Source: Rhynchospora pubera (lineage: Eukaryota > Streptophyta > Magnoliopsida > Poales > Cyperaceae). From it: DNA of 64,000 bases. The position numbers were made by a program, and so were the translations under genes. Below the pieces are notes generated by a model, which was given only the letters and a program-made list of their open reading frames with translations, searched no databases and was not told where the DNA came from. The stretch lies in NCBI GenBank assembly GCA_028095005.1, contig CM051460.1:115107039-115171038 (forward strand), in the 5' to 3' direction. Shown here in pieces: positions 12,833 to 25,028 of this stretch. Positions within the stretch are counted from its first letter, which is position 1. Every line of letters begins with the position of its first letter.

Positions 12833-13200
12833 TGTGACACCCCGTCGAATACTGTAACTTGACACCCCGTCGGTTGCTAATCCAATTTTTTTTTGACCTT
12901 TCCGATTTTTTTTATTATTATTATTATTATTTTTTTTGGCCAAAACAATGTCTCATCCAATTAAATAAAAATCCTAATTCCTTGCCTAAAAAAAACATTA
13001 ATTATGCCACATAAGTAACCTAATTAAACTCTTTTAATGCAACTAGAAATTCAGAAATTTTCATATTTCTATTTCAACACAACAGTTAATATAGAAATTT
13101 AATTTCATGCAACGATATTACTCAAAATAAAACCAACCAAGTGCACCTTATTTTATATTAAAAATAATTTTCAGAAACATTAAAAATTTCGGGTGTCACA
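12833..13200 (-). repeat. Right (5') LTR, deleted to 368 bp
   Basis: It shares the first 33 bp and the last roughly 310 bp with the left LTR but lacks about 2.55 kb in between. The junction carries a filler, CGGTTGCTAA, that also occurs at 12804-12813 just outside the LTR. This suggests a deletion repaired with a locally templated insertion. Confidence 0.8.
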
Positions 13201-14370
13201 TTATAAATTATTAATTATTATATATATTATTTATTTTTAATTATTAATTACTTTAATTATTATTATATTACTTGTTAACTGTTATTAATTGCTAATTATG
13301 ATTAATTATTAGTTACTAATTATTATTATTCCTCATAAATTATTAATAAATAATTAATATTACAATTATTATTATTAATTATTATAAATATTACCATAAT
13401 TATTAATTAAAATTATTATTTATTTTAAATTATTAATCATTAATTATTTTAATTATTATGATATTAACTATTAATCTACTATTAATTATTAATTACATAT
13501 TATTATTCCTCATTAATTATTAATAAATAATTAACATTACCATAATTATTAATTAATATTTTTATTTATTTTGAATTATTAATTATTAATGACTTATTAT
13601 TATTTACTATTAGTTACTAATTATTATAAATCACCATTAATTATTAATTAATAATTAATATAACAATAACTATTATTATTTCTTTATTATTATTAATTAT
13701 TAATTACTTTAATTATTATTATATTAACTATTATTAATTTTTAGTTACTAATTATTAATTAATAATTAATATAACAATAACTATTATTAATTATTATAAA
13801 TATTGCCATAAGTATAAATTAATTTTATTATTTATTTTGAATTATTAATTATTAGTTACTAATTATTATTAATCGCCATTAATTATTAATTAATAATTAG
13901 TATAACAATAACCATTATTAATTATTATAAATATTACCGTAATTATTAATTAATATTATTATTTATTTTAAATTATTAATTATTAATTACTAATTATTAT
14001 TAATTATTACTTACTTATTATTATTAATCATCTTTAATTAATAATTAATAATTAATATAAAAATAACTATTATTAATTAATATTATTATTTATTTTAAAT
14101 TATTAATTTTTAATTACTAATTATTATTATTTATTAGTTACTAATTATTATTAATCATCTTTAATTTTTAATTAATAATTAATAATTAATATAACAATAA
14201 CTATTATTAATTATTATAAATATTATCATAATTATTAATTAATATTATTATTTATTTTGAATTATTAATTATTAATTATTAATTATTAATTACTTTAATT
14301 ATTAATATATTAAGTATTATTTTATTATTAGTACTAATTATTATTAATCATCATTAAAAAATTTAAAGCA
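13201..14370. repeat. ATTATTAATTA low-complexity expansion
   Basis: About 1.2 kb made almost only of A and T in TTATTAATTA-type words, with longer recurring blocks such as AATTAATATTATTATTTATT and AATTAATATAACAATAACTA. The same texture occurs on the other side of the nested LTR element (8278-8403), so the two pieces were once continuous. Confidence 0.85.
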
Positions 14371-14564
14371 ACTATTTTAATATTTTCTCTCTCCATGTTA
14401 ATGTAAGGAAAAAATTTTAACTCACCATTTTACATGATTAGAAGATTAGACATTGGTTAGTCCCTAACCTTTCTAACCACAACTCATTTGGTAAACTAAC
14501 TTTAGGAAAATTTAGTCACTAACCAAGATTAGGACTAAATTCAATAGGGCCAAACGCACCCTAA

Positions 14565-15118
14565 ATAAACACATTTATTCACATTTTTTCTTGAATAAAT
14601 GATCAAATACAATTTACATTGTTTATGACAGATGTTCTCATAGTACAGCCAATGGAACCAACAATTGGGAAGTTCCCCACAGCTCAAAAAATTTACTTGG
14701 TTTTTAGTTTTTCTTCTTTTTGGACGGCTCTTTTGTCCAAAAAAAAACTCAATTAATTCAAATAGCTAAAGAAGAAGACAACCATGATATGACAACAGAC
14801 AAAACTACGGACATAAAAAGATAGATAATCCCAACTCAATTTTCTAAGTTTTCCCTCTTTTCAATAGACATCTCAACTCATAGTAGATAACAACATTTCT
14901 AACATAGGAACAACAAAAAAAGCCAAAAAGTCCAATCAAGATAATAACCACTCCTTTGGTGGCATCCAACTCTTTTATTTAAATATCTAAATATTAAAAA
15001 TTACATGCGATCAGATGCCATTATACAAATCTCTTTCAACCAACTAGTTAACAAAACATTTGGAACAAATACCAAACCTAGACCCATGCACCACCATGCA
15101 TGCAATGCAACACGACAC
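14565..15118. other. Intergenic sequence plus 3' UTR of the glyoxalase-like gene
   Basis: AT-rich. The part next to 15119 is probably the 3' UTR of the minus-strand gene. Nothing else is recognised. Confidence 0.5.
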
Positions 15119-16329
15119 TCATGCACAGGTGATATGTGACTCTTCAGTGCTAGCATATTGCATTGCCAGTTTTTGCTGAGGCATTATTCCTAAATTAACC
15201 CTCTTACAGACCATAACCTGCTCGCCGCCTCGGAGCGGTATCACCGGCAAATTGTCGCAGTTGCATATTTCGATCATGAAACCGTCGGGATCATGAAAAA
15301 ATAATTGATCCACATATATTCCTCCCTCTTCGACCCGCTGCTGGATGTAATCTATGTTCAACTCATCTAGTTTCTTCTCTACTAAAGCCATGCTCTCACA
15401 CTACAGGTTCAAGAAAAATGAGGATATATTTGTCCTTTTTACAATTTTGGTTAATTGAATCAACTCAAAACAAGTGCTGATTGATTGTCGATTGAGTGTT
15501 TAAAACGACTGTACTTGGTATCATTTCTTGTGCACACATAATAGTGACAATTTTTTTTTTTTTTTTTTTAGAGAACTTGGTAGTGGCTACCAAGGAAAAA
15601 GATAATAGTGACAATTGTTAGTGGCTAGATTTTTCACGCTACCATACTAAAAAAAAAAAACTACTAGCTCTGACATTAAAAAAATATATCAAAATTGATA
15701 AAGATCTGTCACATGATACTCGTTGCGCTAGCTTTTGGTTCCGTGCAATTATTAAATTTCTTCAACAGGCTGGTTTATGTACCAAAATGTCCGACCAATT
15801 ATAGCATATTTTCTGATCATTCAGATTATTCAGATAAAAATGTAGTTCTTGGGTAAAAAAATTTATTTCTTATCATATGAAATCTCAATTATCTATAGCT
15901 ACCTGGAAAGAGATATGGTTATCCTTTGGATTAATCTCAGTTTTCCTTGGAATTGCTTCTGGATCTGGAGACTGGAGCAGATGAATTCCTATCCCATACT
16001 TGAACAACCTAATTAAAGAGGGCAAAACAGATAATTAAACACACATTAAATTTAGACCCACCAAAAAAGAGAAAAAAAATTCAAAATCAACCCACACAAA
16101 AAGATTTCACTGCTAATGCTAATTTGATACTAAAATGAAAGTGATCGGTGTAGTATAGAATTTGTCCATACCATGCACCATCAAAATCCAACGAGCCGGG
16201 TCGCCTGATAGGGGTGAATCCGAGAACGTTCTGATAAAAATTAAGAGAATCCTCCACTGATCTGCACAGAAGTGAGATGTGATTCAGTGAACTGAGAGGC
16301 AGAGCACCACCTTTCATTGAATCTAACAT
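15119..16329 (-). CDS. Glyoxalase-I-like (VOC superfamily) protein, 181 aa
   Basis: Three exons on the minus strand: 16329-16172, 16008-15903 and 15400-15119 (546 nt), introns 163 and 502 bp, all GT-AG and phase-consistent. The protein has the plant GLYI-4/7-type VOC fold. Landmarks are SLNHISLLCRSVEDSLNFYQ with His17, GIGIHLL with His62, NPKDNHISFQ with His84, and FFHDPDGFMIEICN with Glu132. His17, His84 and Glu132 sit where VOC metal ligands are expected. His62 falls where classical glyoxalase I has Glu, so lactoylglutathione lyase activity is not assured (inference). Length fits the plant family, about 170-180 aa, and no organelle signal is obvious. Start is the first in-frame ATG at 16329; Met5 is an alternative. 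Intron 2 carries a tiny retroposon scar. Confidence 0.9.
15553..15601 (-). mobile_element. Very short LINE/SINE insertion in intron 2
   Basis: A 49-bp insertion of poly-T plus AGAGAACTTGGTAGTGGCTA and a short tail is flanked by a perfect 15-bp direct repeat ATAATAGTGACAATT (15538-15552 and 15602-15616). It is a poly-A retroposon truncated to about 30 bp of body. Confidence 0.8.
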
Positions 16330-16814
16330 CTTTCAATGCAAGTCGAAGACGAGCTTAGATTAGCAAATTAGAAGAAGAACAGTGGAAGAGAAATTGAACA
16401 AGAAATTTGTCAATAGAAGTGAGCAACTACCTTGAGCAAGCGAAGGGAGAGAAGGAGGTTATAAAGAGTTGAGTAATAGAATAAATCCAAACAAGATAAT
16501 AATAAAAGGGAAAAAAAATGGCAGTTATTTATGAGAAAATGATTAGAAAAAGGATAGAGGAGGTTAAATAAAAGAAAGAGATACGGAGAAGAGAGAACAT
16601 GTAATGTACTAATGTAACTAAAGAGAGCAAAGTTTGGAGAGTGGAGTGGATAGCTGGCGTGGCGTCTGATATGTGTGAGGATACATACAAGTGACACGTG
16701 GATCCACGTAGCACGGGTCGAGAAAGTTCTTCGATAAGCTTGACACCTAATTTCGCGGACGCGGTGCGCTGAGACGGTCGTACACTCGTGTAGGATTCCT
16801 ATCAGATTTCGTCG
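16330..16814 (-). promoter_or_regulatory. Upstream region of the glyoxalase-like gene
   Basis: Likely promoter and 5' UTR of the minus-strand gene. It contains ACACGTGGATCCACGT near 16694-16709, a CACGTG G-box core (16695-16700) inside a near-palindrome, a common bZIP/bHLH target in plants. Assignment of a regulatory role is inference. Confidence 0.35.
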
Positions 16815-17322
16815 AGTAAATTAGGATTTTGTTATTTTTTGAGACGTGAGTAAATTAGAAATTATCTTCTAAGCATCCGAAGGAATCTCACATGTCGGAT
16901 TCACACACAGATAAAATTTAGCTTCCATAAAGCTCAGATCATCGGGAGCAGAAAAAAAAAGAATATATATAATTCAGGCCTAATTAGAATGACATTTTTT
17001 TCACATAAAATTTCATTTTGTTAAAAAATTTATTTATTAAAATGAATAAATTTCATTTCATTTAGTTGAAATTTCTATATTATTAAATCCAACGAAATCT
17101 CACCAAATAAATTCTTATGAAATGAAATGAAACCTCGCATAGAGTAAACTAGGATTTTGTTATTTTTTGAGACGTGAGTAAATTAGAAATTATCTTTCGA
17201 GCATCCGAAGGAATCCCACATGTCGGGTTCACACATAGATAAAATTTAGCTCCCATAAAGCTCAGATCATCGGGAGCAAAAAAAAAAAAAAAGAATATAT
17301 ATAATTCAGGGCTAATCACAAT

Positions 17323-17489
17323 GGGGCGTTTGGATCGCTTAGGAATTTGGAGAATTTGAGAAAGTTACAATTTCTAGGAATAAATTTATTGTGAAGTGTG
17401 TAACTTTGTGAAGAGTTTGGATTGTTTATAATAAATTTGTGGTAGGAAGATGAAATTCCTCAAATTTCTTGGGGAATCCAAACAATTCC
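17323..17489. mobile_element. MITE of the CGTTTGGAT family inside repeat unit B
   Basis: Inserted at AAT (17320-17322 and 17490-17492), with the undisturbed site AGAATGACATT present in unit A. Ends GGGGCGTTTGGATCG and GGAATTGTTTGGATTCC. The core reads GTGTGTAACTTTGTGAAGAG. Confidence 0.8.
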
Positions 17490-17810
17490 AATGACATTTT
17501 TTTCGCATAAAATTTCATTTTGTTAAAAAATTTGTTTATTAAAATGAATGAATTTCATTTCATTTAGTTGGAATTTCTATATTATTACATCCAACGGAAT
17601 CTCACGAAATAAATTCTTATGAAATGAAATGAAACCTCGCATAGAGTAAATTAGGATTTTGTTATTTTTTGAGACGTGAGTAAATTAAAAATTATCTTCC
17701 GAGCATCCGAAGGAATCTCACATGTCGGGTTCACACACACATAAAATTTAGCACCCATAAAGCTCAGATCATCGGGAGCAATATATATATATATATAGAT
17801 ATATATATAG

Positions 17811-18214
17811 AGATTGGCTAAAGTATACTCCAGCATACAGATCAAACCCGTATGCTAGAGTCGTTTCTGAAAATCTAAAATTCAAACAGTCGATCCAAAT
17901 CGTTCAAGTTGTTCTCCATGTAAAAATATCCTTCAAGACCAAATTTTACATTTTTTCGAATTTTTTTGCTATATATTATGCTATTTTCAAATTGAAGGGC
18001 CAGAAATACTCCTTTACAACTCCTTTACAATGTTTCTTTAAAATAGCATAATATATAGTAAAAAAATTCGAAAAAATATAAATTTTAGTTTCCTAGGAGA
18101 TTTCAATATGGAGAACAATTTGAAAGCTTCGGATCGACTGTATGCATTTTAGATTGTGAGAAACGACTCCAGCATACTGGCTATCTATATGCTGGAGTAT
18201 ACTTTAGCCAATCT
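17811..18214. mobile_element. 404-bp foldback element inside repeat unit C
   Basis: Perfect inverted ends AGATTGGCTAAAGTATACTC (continuing CAGCATA) lie in a TA-repeat tract, so the target duplication is hidden in (TA)n. An inner inverted region (ATATATTATGCTATTTT against AAAATAGCATAATATAT) gives a second stem. No coding capacity. A partly related sequence lies at 21590-21760. Confidence 0.8.
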
Positions 18215-18444
18215 CTATATATATATAATTCAGGTCTAATCAGAACGATATTTTTTTTCACATAAAATTTCATTTTGTTAAAAAATTTGTTTATTAAAAT
18301 GAATTTCATTTCGTTTCGTTTAGTTGAAATTTCTATATTATTAGATCCAACGCAAATCTCATGAAATAAATTCTTATAAAATGAAATGAAACCTCGCATA
18401 AAAACATTTTGATGTGGGCCTAAGAGTTTGGATTGTTAGGATTT

Positions 18445-19332
18445 CTTTTTTCATGCATGCGAAATCAAGCTAAAAGTACTTGTCCTAAGTAAGAATAACC
18501 CCATCAGATTTATTTATTTATTATTCCAAAAAAAATATTTTATTGGTATTTTTTCTTATAACGTAATTTTAAGAATATAAAAATGTTGTTATAAAGCTCA
18601 AACTAAGCTAAACTGTTTCAATCAGATCAAATTTTGTTTTCATTCTCACCGACTTTTTTTTTTTATAATACTAGCAAATGAGCCCACCCGATTGTGTGGA
18701 AATAAGAAAGGAAATTTGAGGCGATTTTGTTAGATGACGATTTTACTATGATGAGAGAGGATTGATTTATTTATTTTTTCTATTTTCTTTATCATGCGCA
18801 CAAATTAAGAAAGAATAGGAAAGAAAACAACCATATGCGCAGATGTTAACACGGTCTAAACGAAAAGTTTAAATCTTTTATCTCATTATTAAATCTTTTT
18901 TCATGCATGCGAAATCAAGCTAAAAGTACTTGTCCTAAGTAAGAATAACCCCATCAGATTTATTTATTTATTATTCCAAAAAAATATTTTATTGGTATTT
19001 TTCTTATAACGTCATTTTAAGAATATAAAAATGTTGTTATAAGGCTCAAACTGAGCTAAACTGTTTCAATCAGATCAAATTTTGTTTTCATTCTCACCGA
19101 CTTTTTTTTTATAATACTAATGAGCCCACCCGATTGTGTGGGAATAAGAAAGGAAATTTGAGGCGATTTTGTTAGATGGCGATTTTACTATGATGAGAGA
19201 TGATTGATTTTTTTTCCTATTTCCTTTATTATGCGCACAAATTAAGAAAGAATAGGAAAGAAAACAACCATATGCGCAGATGTTAACACGGTCTAAACGA
19301 AAAGTTTAAATCTTTTATCTCATTATTAAATC
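18445..19332. repeat. 450-bp tandem duplication
   Basis: Two direct copies (18445-18894 and 18895-19332) share TCATGCATGCGAAATCAAGC, GTACTTGTCCTAAGTAAG, GAGCCCACCCGATTGTGTGG and CTCATTATTAAATC. Period 450 bp, with few substitutions and small indels in the homopolymers. No coding content is seen. Confidence 0.9.
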
Positions 19333-22300
19333 TACACCACTGATCTGATCAAATCGCAAAAATGGACGGTCCATACTGCATTGGGTAAACAATTATTTGC
19401 TCTTTTGGGTTCAAATTTTGGATAGACCTTTGGATTGGTACTTTTATAAGTAGTAAAGAGAAAGATGAAGATGAGTGCCTTGTGCTTTTTTTTTTATCAG
19501 TTAACTTTAGTTTGATTTAGTAGAATTATAACAATCTAAGAAAAAATTGTGAGAGATTTTTAATTATTTATTGGTGAATATGTTCTGTATGTAATTCGAT
19601 CAAAATGAAATTTAGTTTAAAGTTGATTAAATTCAACGTCTATTTCTACTAATTTGAAGTGAAATGTTACTTGATTTTTTATGAATTAAAGATTAAATAT
19701 TATGAGATTCAAAAAAGGTCTATTATATTATTCAGTGGATTGGAATCTGATTTGTGAGTCGTGATTTAAAACTTTTAAAACTACAACATATTTATTTATT
19801 TTTAATGTGAATTTTTAATAAGATATAACGTCAACTGCAATTTTTTATTTTACTTACAAATATATTGTTACTTCGAATTAATCATATAAATTTAATACAA
19901 AAAAGTGCACTATATATTAATTTATCAAATTAACAAAGTACCATTGTAGCGAAATCCAAAACCGATCAAATATAAGTAGCAGATTTAACTTTAGATTCAC
20001 TTGCTATGCGGGTTTTATCGGACCTTCGATTGTGAATTTCCACGACGGCCTTAGCTGGATCAACACAACAGAACCGCATGAGTCTGGTCGGTTTGACTTG
20101 GAACTTTGGATGATGTTTATTCCGGCACGTGAAATCTGAATCAACACAACAGAGCTTCTGGCTCGCGACTTGTTAGAACTTAGAAGTCAATTCGACTTTT
20201 ATTCGAAATTAATATAATTTCTTTGAGCTCGAAATAAATTCGAATCGTTAGAATTTAGCTCGAAATTGACTTGATATATATTTTTATTAACTAATTTGTA
20301 ATACTTAGTAGCTAATTTGATATATAATATATCTATTTCTTACATATAAATATTATTTTTCTTTAAAATTTTATTATAAAATAAAAATATTAGTTATACA
20401 TAAAAATAATATCAAAATTAACAGGTATTAACTAATTTGTATTTTACTTGTTTGAAAAATATAAAAAAAAACTATAATTCAGCTTGAGGAGTTCTTTATG
20501 AAACTCAATACTTACTCGATTCGATTCAATAAAACTCGAATTAATTTCAAATCACGTTTGAGTTTAAAGACCGGTTCACCCGAACTCTACTCTTTATCAG
20601 CCCTAGTTAACAATAATATCTTTTTAAATTCAGCAATGAAATTGTTATGTCCAATGGTCCCTCTTTCCTTCACAAGCAGATAAAAATTAACGACATCAGC
20701 ATTTGACTAATTACGTACCAATGGAAAGAAAATTTTGCTTTGATGAGCTTTACTTTCTAACTGTTTTTTGGTCGGGTGTTCCATATATAATTTATTTTTT
20801 GAAAAAAATGTTTTCGTATTGTTAAAGCTTTGTAAAATGATACATTGAAAATTTTCACCGATATTTATAGGACTAGTTTGATAGCTTAATATAGTCCGAT
20901 TTTCCGCGCAACAATAAGGTTGATGAGAAATTACTCGCATATATTCATTTTCGACGAAGACGAAGTAAACACACTTCGTAATATTACAAACCATTTTTTT
21001 TTTAATTTATGGAATGCACTTGTAAATCGTGGCTTGAACCCATACTTCACTCCATAACTCACAAATCGTTCTTGATAAATATCAATATATTAACATATTA
21101 TTTGTATTTAGAAAAAAACGAACTGTTTTTTATTATATGATATATATTTATATTGTGTCCGAACAAATTTGAGGTCTTGCTGAATTAAATTTTGAATTTG
21201 TCACTAAAACTTTTACTTTATTTATGATTTAATAACAGGTCCAAAAATCGGTCCTTCTCAAGCAAGGAGCGCTAAAATAATGCTATTTAGCAGAAGTAGA
21301 ATAAAACAAGGAGTGTAAAATGCTATTTCATAAACTATCAGTTGGATCAAAGCGATATTAATAATAAATGTTGATGTTATGTACATATAATGATAATTAT
21401 AAAAATATTAATGTAGTAATAATTACAACAGTTGTTAAAAATAATATAATGAGGCCAGTTATGATTATGAAAATAATAATAGTAATTATAATTTTATATT
21501 TTTTGAAAATTTTTAGTATTTATTTCGGATTTTTAAAAATTGATGTTTTTTAACGGTTCATAACTAATTAGATTAATGATTTTTTAAAATTTCAAAAAAA
21601 TACTTAAAAATTTCGAAAAAATATAAAATTTGGTCTTCATGGAGATTTCAATAGGGAGATCGTATTAGACGGTTTGGATCGGTCATTTTGAACTAAATTT
21701 CGAAATTTTGAGCGCAACTCACGGACGCTTTGGTGAGTTGCAACTCACCATAGCAAAACTCTTAATATAATATATAATTACAATATATAATAGCATTGAT
21801 GAGAAATAAATAAAACAAAATATTAAAAATATCCATTTCACGGACTGGTAATATGCTATGAAATCTATTTATTGAAATAGAAATTTAGTTTTTTCAATGC
21901 TATTTTGAAAATTTCTGATTAATCTTTACAATTGTTTTCAAAGGAGCATTGAGAAAATGGTAAAAGAGGAAAAAAGAAACAGACCGTGCTTTAATGATTT
22001 CGATTTTCAACTCATGTCACATCCGCAAAAGCAAACTGGCTAAAAATCAAATAGTGATTGATTGTTTCGTAATTTGGTTAACCAAACGAATTTCACTAGA
22101 AAAATGGAAATTTAAGCGTGACGTACGTGGCAACTAGGGTTCATGATAAGCTCGAAATGCAAACAAATGATTGTTATTATTTTTTCCCCTAGCTAGAAAA
22201 CTGGTCCTTAGACAATTGACAATTATGTAAATTAATGAAGTAGATATTGAGATAGTGACCGTGTGGCCAGTCTTGAAAATTGAAATACAAGATCTTTTTC

Positions 22301-22744
22301 TAAAACGAGAAGAAAGATTGTGATTTTTCATTTGCAAATTGATTCATTGTATATATATTTCTGTGTTTGATACGGTAGTTATCATCATGTTGCAACTTGC
22401 AAGGCTAGGATACCTTGTCAATTCGGGGAATGTCATGTATCCATGTCAAAGCTCAATAACTTACGTATACAAATCCGATAAAACCTCTGTTCACCACCAA
22501 AACATCACATACGACAATGATAGAACTTGTCGATTACGACGATGAATGATCTCAATTTCAATATCTTCTTTATCTTACCTACAAAAAAATAAAATAACCC
22601 TACGTGGCGATTTTTTTTTTTAGAAAAAGAAGAATAAGACAAATGTAGATATACAAATTAACTTCAACAACTTATCACATCTATATTAATAAAAGATGTT
22701 TATTTATGTAGAATCCCACATAAAGTCAATCAGTAAGTCACAAT
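19333..22744. other. Long AT-rich intergenic interval
   Basis: No frame with recognisable domains and no clear element borders. The stretch 21590-21760 shares words with the foldback at 17811 (TTCGAAAAAATATAAA, GAGATTTCAATAGGGAGA) and may be a decayed relative. Confidence 0.45.
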
Positions 22745-23005
22745 ATGTCTATGAATGTACAAATTTCTATTTTTTTAGTTTTTAAATATACGTTATTAAA
22801 TTTTAAAATTCATTTTTTCTCGTTCTCAACAAAACCGAATGTCCGAATCCTAGATGAGAACAAATATGTTGATCTAAAGCCAGGAGTGGTTTCCATCCAC
22901 AGACCACAGGCCTCTTCTCTGAGTGCTAGACCAAGTGTTTGGGCCCAAATTAAAAACGTTGAGGCTACAATTGCAGAGATGGACTATATGATGGATCATG
23001 ATTGA
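22745..23005 (+). other. Unrecognised 86-codon open frame, possible gene fragment
   Basis: The second half (from about 22840) has coding-like composition: NVRILDENKYVDLKPGVVS and a charged end EATIAEMDYMMDHD. The first half is AT-rich and not protein-like. Splice sites around it are unclear. It may be a captured or decayed exon; no function assigned. Confidence 0.25.
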
Positions 23006-23433
23006 TTAAAAGGTTCTTTAAATTAATCCATGTTAAGTCTTAAACCCCCTGTTAAACATAAGCTGATTATGATTTATGACGGAATTTAAAAGTTGGAATC
23101 TAAAATTCTTGATATAGAAATACATATATAATTTTAAAGAATATTGTTTTTTCATGTTGCGAACATAAACACCAAAATATTATTCTTTCTAGAGAATTAA
23201 TATATGCAAATGATATGAGAATTATTCATAAAAATTGTCTAATTCTTTCGTTTGTCCCGAGGAGGCCCTGAAAACGAATAAGCAATTAACTCGTCCATCT
23301 TATCGCTATGCTTCTTAGACGGCTTAATTAATCCCCTTTTTCTTTGAGTCTGAGGATTTTACCTTTTGAACTATGGTGGCTTTATTGTGTGGGCAAAAAT
23401 ATCACCGTTGCTAATAATTTCATGTTTATAATT

Positions 23434-23825
23434 CTCACTCTTTGGTTTGGGCTTCAAATAAGGAATAAGTCTTGTTCAAACAAGTCTTTGTTTGTTCCTC
23501 TTGTTCTTAGAAAATGGCGGAACAAGAATAAGTGGTCGAATTCAGTGGCGGATCTAGAAAAAATATCTAGGTGGGTCTGACAATCTCTGTTTAAGTCTTC
23601 AGCCCCACTTTCGAGTGCTCCAATGGCAGAAAAAAATTAGCTGGGGCTAAAGGGGGGCTCCAAGGGCTCGACGGCGTGAGGTGGGGCTCTAGCCCCACCC
23701 GCCCCGGTGGTAGATCCGCCCCTGGTCGAATTGATACTTATTCGAATAAGCACATATTCGTTGGTCGTTTGATTCGCAGAATAAGATCTATTCGTGAATA
23801 GACTTATTGCAACCAAACCAAGCAC
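23434..23825. mobile_element. Diverged MITE hosting a nested hAT MITE
   Basis: Left words CTTTGGTTTGGGCTTCAAAT and right words (reversed) CTTGGTTTGGTTGCAATAAG are inverted. GAATAAG motifs recur on both arms. Ends are approximate. The hAT MITE at 23543-23724 interrupts it. Confidence 0.5.
23543..23724. mobile_element. 182-bp hAT MITE (CAGTGGCGGATC ends)
   Basis: Inverted ends CAGTGGCGGATCTA and CAGGGGCGGATCTA, with a perfect 8-bp target duplication GTCGAATT at 23535-23542 and 23725-23732. This is the classic layout of plant hAT-type MITEs. Confidence 0.92.
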
Positions 23826-23850
23826 ACAATATTTTCTCTTATCACTATTC

Positions 23851-24074
23851 GTAGTGTGTTTGGATGAGCCATGAATAGGAAATAGGAATAAAAAATTTCG
23901 GTTTACATGCTTATCCATATTCCTTATTCTTATACCATAGTTTTGTTAGTATAGGAATAAGGGTCCAAATTCCTTATTCTTGTGTTGTTTGGGTTGCACA
24001 AGAATAAGAATAAGCACGCAGACCGAAATTTCTTATTCATATTCCCTATTCCCGGCTCATCCAAACACAGAGCA
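23851..24074. mobile_element. Foldback MITE with GTTTGGATGAGCC ends
   Basis: The left arm GTGTGTTTGGATGAGCC pairs with the right arm in reverse (CTGTGTTTGGATGAGCC). Both then continue with AATAGG- and ATTTCGGT-type words. The target duplication is not clear, so the borders are approximate. Confidence 0.65.
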
Positions 24075-25028
24075 ACAAACATTTAAGTTATATTCTCAAT
24101 TTTTTTTCTAATTTAGTCAGTTCCTATTATTATTTGAAATTTATTACATTCAAATATTATTTACTAAGATTACTATTTCGTCATTTAGTACTACTATCTT
24201 CTTATTATCTATAATGTAACTATATGCCTGGATATTAATATATTAACCTAATATAACTATGTTATTATTATTAATCTAATTAAGTAATATGATTGATCTA
24301 ACTTATCTTACATCTTATAAATATTTATTATGATTTAATTAAGATAATAATCATGAATACAATAAGCAATTTCATGTTTACCCAAATTCTTACATTGGAA
24401 CATATTTTACACATTCTATGTTAACAATTTGATTACCGTAATTGCTTAATATAAAGAACATTATTGCAATTTATCGAATTATGTAATATAGTCACATAAG
24501 AGAAACACGCAGTAGTTTTCAATTACAAAAAATAGTCAAAAGTAATATAAAAATAAAAGTAGATAATTATGTCTCTGCATATATATATGTGTGTACCTCT
24601 CGCTAGTCGCTACATCTCATTATTCATCCTACTATTTTAGCAAACACGAAATCCTTAGCAAAATTAACTGTTTAAGTAATCCTTGGCTCCTTAATCTGTG
24701 TTGCCGAACTCCTCTTGACTTGTGCCCCACAAGTCCTGTAACTTTTTTTTTTCGATATTGGTATTTTATTACTCAAAGTCCGAAGAGCTACGTACGTTGA
24801 ACTATGTATGTTTGGGAGCGTGCATCGAACAATAATTCGCGGAGCCAGTTATATTATTTTTTTTTTCCAGTTCGCTCGCCTAGTTCGCGAAGTTCTCCTG
24901 AAAAATGGAATCCAGGAAAAGGATTGTTCGTCTCCATCGCATAGTTCGTGAATTGTTTGGTTTGCGCAAACAAGACTTGTTCGAGAACAAGCTGTTCCGT
25001 GACCGTGACCCAACCAAACACACATAAG

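Larger units (their letters stand above)
8404..13200 (-). mobile_element. Non-coding LTR retroelement with grossly unequal LTRs
   Basis: Both ends carry TGTGACACCCCG...CGGGTGTCACA. Next to the right LTR (12820-12832) is the reverse complement of TGGTATCAGAG, the usual primer-binding site for initiator tRNA-Met. Next to the left LTR (11307-11320) is a pyrimidine tract (TTCTTCTCCCCTTA), the reverse of a polypurine tract. The element therefore reads on the minus strand. Flanks TTATC and TTATA are an imperfect 5-bp duplication. The internal region (11307-12832, 1.5 kb) has no gag or pol frame. It is a non-autonomous derivative nested in AT-rich sequence. Confidence 0.85.
8101..14561. mobile_element. 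Harbinger-like element (TAA target duplication), host of a nested LTR element
   Basis: Ends GGATGCGTTTGGC and GGGTGCGTTTGGC are inverted, flanked by TAA at 8098-8100 and 14562-14564, the canonical PIF/Harbinger target duplication. Subterminal regions share GGTTAGT/TTAGTCC words. The interior is largely ATTATTAATT-type low complexity, interrupted by the LTR element at 8404-13200. Without the nested element it would be about 1.65 kb, with no transposase frame, so it is non-autonomous. Confidence 0.7.
16815..18400. repeat. Tandem triplication of an approximately 330-bp unit
   Basis: Units A (16815-17142), B (17143-17644) and C (17645-18400) each start AGTAAA(T/C)TAGGATTTTG and end AAATGAAA(T)GAAACCTCGCAT. 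They share GAGCATCCGAAGGAAT or a close variant, GCTCAGATCATCGGGAGCA and TAAAATTTCATTTTGTTAAA. B is longer because of the MITE at 17323-17489, C because of the foldback at 17811-18214. Unit A keeps both empty sites. Confidence 0.9.
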
